Positions 43,844 through 47,133 of a stretch of DNA of 47,133 nt are shown here, one piece after another; the stretch's first letter is position 1; each line of letters starts with the position of its first letter. The position numbers were made by a program, and so were the translations under genes. The stretch lies in NCBI GenBank assembly GCA_038750655.1, contig JBCDGZ010000051.1:1-47133 (forward strand), given 5' to 3'. The DNA comes from JBCDGZ01 sp038750655 (lineage in GTDB: Bacteria; Bacteroidota; Bacteroidia; Chitinophagales; Saprospiraceae). The notes below the pieces were generated by a model. That model worked only from the letters and a program-made list of their open reading frames with translations. It made no database searches and was not told where the DNA came from.

Positions 43844-45187
43844 TTAGTAACTGAAAGAAATAGCTCCCGCACGTATCAACTCCGCATGCTTAGTCCAGGC
43901 CTGGAACAGCGCCAAACTGGTATCCAGACGTGCGTTGGTCAAATCGTTCCGCGCCTCCAGTAGCGCGATGTAGTTGGCTTTACCATTCTTGTAAAGGCTC
44001 AGCGCGTCTCGGTAAATCTTCTCGTACAATTTAATTCGACTCTTCTCTGTATTGTAGGTCTCTACGGCTTGTTGAAGCTCATTTCTAGTATTGAATAAAT
44101 CCAGGGCCAGTAATGACCGAGTGTTATCCAATTCTTTGATGCGTGCCTGCACCAGGCTCCGCTCCTTTTTGATTCTTTCCTGCCCCTTCCCTCCATCGTA
44201 CAGATTGAGCTGCAAGCTCACTCCTCCGAGAACATAGGGAGAGCCTCCATCGACGTTGAAGTCAAAGTCTTGCAGGCCCACATCGACAAAGGCGTTCAAT
44301 TCTGGTTTGCGATAGGTGGAGGCTAGCTCCACCAGTTTTTCGTTGAGTTGAACCGCTGTAGTCAGCTTGCGCAATTCTTCGCGTTGGTTGACGTCTGCGG
44401 TGGCGATAATATCCATTGAGGGTAGGCCGGTGAGGGTATCTAAATTGACTGGCGTATCGAGTGGTTCATTGATTAAAAAGTTGAGGTAAGCTGCCGCATT
44501 TTTTGCCAGGAGCTGTGCATTGGTAATGTCTTTATTGATGCTCAGCAGGTCTTGCTCATTTCGTGCAACAACAGTCCGGTTCACACGATCATTAGCGTAG
44601 AGACTTTGATTAACCCGCAGGCTTTCCTCAATCAACAGCTTGGCATTTTGGTAGATGGTAGTCGCCTGCCGAGCACTCATTACATCAAAATAAGCCTTTG
44701 TAATCTGCTCAAACAGCTCCCGCTTGTAGATGGCAATATCTTCCCTGATAAGGTCTCGCTGCATCGATTGAATAGAACTATTGATGTCAATATTAGGATT
44801 AATGAGTGGGTAAGTCGCTCTCACCTTCACATCATAGAAGTTGTGAGGATTAAGCAGCTCATTCACATTGTCGACCTGTGGAAAGGCATTGGAGGCAGTA
44901 AGCTCGTTGAGCGAACTGTAGACAGGGTTCAACAAATCACCAACAGGAAAATCAATCGTACGACCTCCAGCAGCGAGGGTATACTGCGGTGTAAAATCCA
45001 ACTGTACGGACCGATTGGCCTTGGCCTCTGCCAGCGCATAACGAGCAGCATCAAGCTGGAAATCGAGCTGCTGTAGCGCAATATTGGATTGCAGCCCTTT
45101 GTCAAGATAGCCGCTGAGGCGGCTCTGTGCTGATAGGTGGCTATAGCTATAAAGCATCAGCAGCGTACAAAGCAATCTAGTCAACAT
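43844..45187 (-). CDS. TolC-family outer-membrane efflux channel
   Basis: 447 aa with signal peptide (LLCTLLMLYSYSHLSA). Two OEP repeats are visible: the first around AEAKANRSVQLDFTPQYTLA with the coiled-coil RDLIREDIAIYKRELFEQIT, the second around STYRKPELNAFVDVGLQDFD and AVETYNTEKSRIKLYEKIYR. It ends YKNGKANYIALLEARNDLTN, a signature of the family. It forms the exit duct of the tripartite pump and is first in the operon. The TetR-type operator at 45192-45206 lies only 4 bases upstream of its start codon. Confidence 0.92.
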   Translation of the reverse strand: MLTRLLCTLLMLYSYSHLSAQSRLSGYLDKGLQSNIALQQLDFQLDAARYALAEAKANRSVQLDFTPQYTLAAGGRTIDFPVGDLLNPVYSSLNELTASNAFPQVDNVNELLNPHNFYDVKVRATYPLINPNIDINSSIQSMQRDLIREDIAIYKRELFEQITKAYFDVMSARQATTIYQNAKLLIEESLRVNQSLYANDRVNRTVVARNEQDLLSINKDITNAQLLAKNAAAYLNFLINEPLDTPVNLDTLTGLPSMDIIATADVNQREELRKLTTAVQLNEKLVELASTYRKPELNAFVDVGLQDFDFNVDGGSPYVLGGVSLQLNLYDGGKGQERIKKERSLVQARIKELDNTRSLLALDLFNTRNELQQAVETYNTEKSRIKLYEKIYRDALSLYKNGKANYIALLEARNDLTNARLDTSLALFQAWTKHAELIRAGAISFSY

Positions 45188-45191
45188 ATTT

Positions 45192-45206
45192 CTGAACAGT
45201 GTTTAA
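45192..45206. promoter_or_regulatory. TetR-type operator, copy 1 (at the tolC-like start)
   Basis: CTGAACAGTGTTTAA, with the near-perfect inverted repeat TGAACA-G-TGTTTA. It is identical over all 15 bases to the copy at 45852-45866, in front of tetR. It lies between the tetR stop and the tolC-like start, so the regulator can block the pump operon separately from its own gene. Confidence 0.75.
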
Positions 45207-45223
45207 TAAGGTGACAAAAAAAT

Positions 45224-45832
45224 TTATAGCCTATCCATCATGCGCTCAAACTCGCCATAGCTCAACATCACAATATCTTGAGGAGTCGCTATTTGTGCCT
45301 TCTCCGATCGACCACTATTGTGCAAAGAAACCATTCCGTGTACCATGCTCCAGATCAAAAAACTCAGCGCCTCCACGTCATGCCCCGGGAAGTAGCCTTG
45401 ACGAATACAGCCAGCCACCGTTTGCCGCAACTCATCGAAAGTCGCCTCGCCCTGTCGCCAAAGGGGTTCATTGCCCTCCATCAGGTGCTTCATGGGATAC
45501 TCACTGACAAACATCAGGTCATAGAGCGCCGGATAATCGAAAGAAAACTGAATATAAGCGCGACCCATCGCCTTGAGTCGCTCTAGCGGATTCTTTACGC
45601 TGTGCAGCACCTCAAATCTTCGTTTCAGCTCCGTGAAGCCTTTAATGTGCAGTGCAAACATAATTTCCGCCTTATTCTTAAAATAAAAGTACACGGCAGC
45701 AGGGCTATAGCCAATGATCTCGACGATGTTTCGAATCGAGGTTTTCTCGATGCCGCGATCTGTATACACTTGCATGGCGGCTTCAAGAATCTGCTGGCGG
45801 ATGTTCTCCGCGTGTTTTTTTCGTTTCTTCAT
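45224..45832 (-). CDS. TetR/AcrR-family transcriptional repressor of the efflux operon
   Basis: 202 aa. The N-terminal helix-turn-helix is typical: ILEAAMQVYTDRGIEKTSIR, then NIVEIIGYSPAAVYFYFKNK. A helical ligand domain follows (YIQFSFDYPALYDLMFVSEY and VEALSFLIWSMVHGMVSLHN), of the WHG type. It is encoded just upstream of the RND operon on the same strand, with identical candidate operators before itself and before the tolC-like gene. The natural inducer is unknown. Confidence 0.92.
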   Translation of the reverse strand: MKKRKKHAENIRQQILEAAMQVYTDRGIEKTSIRNIVEIIGYSPAAVYFYFKNKAEIMFALHIKGFTELKRRFEVLHSVKNPLERLKAMGRAYIQFSFDYPALYDLMFVSEYPMKHLMEGNEPLWRQGEATFDELRQTVAGCIRQGYFPGHDVEALSFLIWSMVHGMVSLHNSGRSEKAQIATPQDIVMLSYGEFERMMDRL

Positions 45833-45851
45833 TATGGTGTCATTGGATAAA

Positions 45852-45866
45852 CTGAACAGTGTTTAA
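45852..45866. promoter_or_regulatory. TetR-type operator, copy 2 (before tetR)
   Basis: CTGAACAGTGTTTAA again, identical to copy 1, 19 bases upstream of the tetR start codon. The position is typical of autorepression. Confidence 0.75.
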
Positions 45867-45920
45867 AAAGTTCATGGGTTGGGGGAATTTTATGGTGTTG
45901 GTGTTATCTATCACGCAAAA

Positions 45921-45950
45921 GAGCCTTAAGGGTTTTATACCTTAACGCTC
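45921..45950. other. Stem-loop of unknown role
   Basis: GAGCCTTAAGG (45921-45931) pairs with CCTTAACGCTC (45940-45950) with one mismatch and an 8-base loop. On the minus strand it is followed by TCTTTTGC, somewhat terminator-like, but no minus-strand gene lies to the right to be ended. It could protect tetR from read-through or be part of a boundary between acquired and native DNA. Confidence 0.4.
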
Positions 45951-45988
45951 TAAGTGCTGGTGCAGCAAAAGAGACTTGGACGCTAGAC

Positions 45989-46002
45989 TTCAGCATGCTG
46001 AA
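45989..46002. promoter_or_regulatory. 14-bp perfect palindrome TTCAGCATGCTGAA
   Basis: The sequence equals its own reverse complement. It lies about 60 bases upstream of the promoter candidate of the TIR-like gene, so it may be a regulator site. Only the symmetry is seen. Confidence 0.4.
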
Positions 46003-46062
46003 TGTTGCCATTCATTAAAGTTTATTGTTATTTAATTCGATTTGGAATTATATACTCAGGTT

Positions 46063-46092
46063 TTGAAGAATTACAATATTTTACTACCTTAG
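46063..46092 (+). promoter_or_regulatory. Candidate promoter of the TIR-like gene
   Basis: A -33 TTG at 46063-46065 and a -7 TACCTTAG at 46085-46092 (consensus TAnnTTTG, one mismatch) with 19 bases between them. This would start a transcript about 60 bases before the ATG at 46160. Confidence 0.45.
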
Positions 46093-46159
46093 TCATCGAC
46101 AAATTAGAATTACTGATGGGAATGCTCGCACCACTAAAATTAGGATACACTTTCTTCAT

Positions 46160-47133
46160 ATGTCAGAGAACACTCCCATTATTAAATTAAGGATTATCCA
46201 TTCTAGTCATGAAGACGACTCTTCTTTTGCCAATCGCCTCTCCTCTTATCTAAGCGCGTACCAAGACGTACATCATTTTACCTGTTCAACTAAGGCATTG
46301 CATCCTGGTCTGCCAGATCATGAGGATGCTGACAGTTGTGGCGAACACGACATTTTTCTATTTATACTCTCTCATGAATTGATCGGACTTATAAAAAAGG
46401 TAGTAGATTATAAATACCTAGAGTCTTTGGGAGGAGTAAAAAAAGATAAGAGCAAGTATACCCACCGAATACTGCCGTTAGCATTTCGTCCACATAATGC
46501 AAGTAATACAATATTAGACAAATTGTTAGCACTCCCTCCAGATGTCAAAGGAAATGACATAATTGGTTCAATCTATCTGGCTTCTAGCCAAAGTGAAGAA
46601 TTCACTAAAAGCAAGTGGGAGGAAATCCTGTATTACCATATTATCCCCTTTGTCACAAAAAAAATCGATGCTTACTACCACGAGTTCAAACTCATGAACG
46701 AAAATGAACGGAAATACAAGAAATTAGTTGGAGAGACGCCAAATATCGAAATTGCGGCGCAAAAGTATAAAAAAAATCTGACAGAAGAGGCAATCCGCTT
46801 GAAGAAAATTCGTTTTGGCCTTAAAAACTTGGAGAATTCCGAACCCCTAAACGGGAAAACACGTTATAGATACAACTATAAGCTGATTTCAATTACTCGC
46901 TCAAAGGCTTCGATTAAAGGCACCATTGCTCAAAAATTGGAAGAACTAAAAGATAGCGGGCATCAAAAATTGATCATTTTAATGTTTGATCTTAACAGCC
47001 TCCTGAGCACAGATTATAGAGATTATATCAAGAAAGTAATTGAGAATCAGGAGAAGTATAAGGCATTACGCGAAGAGTTAAAAGATTACATAAAAAGCGG
47101 GAAAGTGATCATTCCCAAATTACTACAGTTCGA
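46160..47133 (+). CDS. TIR-domain-like protein, N-terminal part (cut by right edge)
   Basis: 324 open codons from the ATG at 46160, running off the window without a stop. The first ~115 residues fit a TIR/SEFIR-like fold: KLRIIHSSHEDDSSFANRLS (first strand and helix), CSTKALHPGL (BB-loop-like), EHDIFLFILSHELIG (core strand) and RILPLAFRPHN (late strand). The usual catalytic Glu context after the core strand is not clearly present. Residues from about 150 on are Lys/Glu-rich and helical, with a later hydrophobic strand KLIILMFDLNSLL; I do not recognise that part. Such proteins often act in anti-phage or other conflict systems. The lower G+C than the neighbours suggests acquisition by transfer. 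Confidence 0.6.
   Translation, partial: MSENTPIIKLRIIHSSHEDDSSFANRLSSYLSAYQDVHHFTCSTKALHPGLPDHEDADSCGEHDIFLFILSHELIGLIKKVVDYKYLESLGGVKKDKSKYTHRILPLAFRPHNASNTILDKLLALPPDVKGNDIIGSIYLASSQSEEFTKSKWEEILYYHIIPFVTKKIDAYYHEFKLMNENERKYKKLVGETPNIEIAAQKYKKNLTEEAIRLKKIRFGLKNLENSEPLNGKTRYRYNYKLISITRSKASIKGTIAQKLEELKDSGHQKLIILMFDLNSLLSTDYRDYIKKVIENQEKYKALREELKDYIKSGKVIIPKLLQF

Larger units (their letters stand above)
45833..46159. other. Intergenic region between tetR and the TIR-like gene
   Basis: 327 bp, A+T-rich, with no convincing gene; a 62-codon plus-strand frame (46002-46190) overlaps a promoter candidate and the next gene and is ignored. It holds a TetR-type operator, a stem-loop, a 14-bp palindrome and a promoter candidate, listed separately. 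A 13-bp direct repeat GCAAAAGAGnCTT occurs at 45915-45927 and 45965-45977, exactly 50 bp apart. Confidence 0.6.

Noticed and set aside
45915..45977. Short direct repeats as a possible CRISPR array
   Set aside because: Only two 13-bp copies exist, and there is no repeated spacer pattern nor cas gene.
46002..46190. Small plus-strand frame before the TIR-like gene
   Set aside because: It overlaps the promoter candidate and the start of the longer gene in another frame, and has no start signal or family features.

Overview
The window is chromosomal DNA from a member of the Bacteroidota, probably a Saprospira/Lewinella-like marine or soil polysaccharide degrader. The evidence is a type IX secretion C-terminal sorting domain, a TonB-dependent receptor with an N-terminal CarboxypepD_reg-like domain, few strong Shine-Dalgarno sites, and promoter candidates of the Bacteroidota TTG / TAnnTTTG type. 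The genus assignment is inference. Most of the window looks close to 50% G+C. The right end (from about 45.9 kb) and the orphan gene at 19.2-20.2 kb are clearly more A+T-rich.

Layout. (1) 1-4.65 kb: the N-terminal part of an AraC-type regulator (cut by the left edge) is divergent from a pair of fused ABC transporters and an ICMT-like methyltransferase. A 21-bp-phased direct repeat lies between regulator and transporters. (2) 4.67-19.1 kb: a hexuronate catabolism region. A minus-strand operon uxaC-kdgK-eda-dctP-dctQ-dctM is divergent from an SDR mannonate oxidoreductase and uxuA. These are followed by an ECF sigma factor, a LacI regulator, a GntP permease, and uxaA-uxaB. (3) 19.2-20.2 kb: an exported orphan protein, closed by a strong bidirectional terminator. 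(4) 20.3-32.1 kb: a glycan-use module with a T9SS-secreted beta-helix protein, a TonB-dependent receptor without SusD, an exported enolase-superfamily protein, a GH2 probable beta-glucuronidase, a six-hairpin-like protein and two GH28 enzymes. (5) 32.2-35.2 kb: a clan CD (legumain/caspase-like) peptidase, then a LysR regulator divergent from a peroxiredoxin-like protein and an MdaB-like quinone reductase. (6) 35.3-39.7 kb: SGNH protein, TMTC-like GT-C/TPR protein and GT9 glycosyltransferase, probably for envelope glycan synthesis. (7) 39.7-45.8 kb: a tripartite RND efflux operon with its TetR regulator. (8) 46.16 kb to the edge: the start of an A+T-rich gene whose N-terminus resembles a TIR domain.

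How it works together. Regions 2 and 4 form one uronate-polymer utilisation system. Outer-surface and periplasmic enzymes would release glucuronate and galacturonate, and TRAP and/or GntP would import sugar acids. UxaC isomerises both uronates; UxaB and UxaA convert the tagaturonate branch, and the SDR and UxuA convert the fructuronate branch, both to 2-keto-3-deoxygluconate. KdgK and KDPG aldolase then give pyruvate and glyceraldehyde-3-phosphate. A 20-bp LacI-type palindrome occurs three times: just before lacI, just before the sigma gene, and in the divergent region between the TonB receptor and the enolase/GH2 operon. This ties the catabolic and polymer-degrading halves into one predicted regulon. 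No tRNA, rRNA, CRISPR array or insertion sequence was seen.
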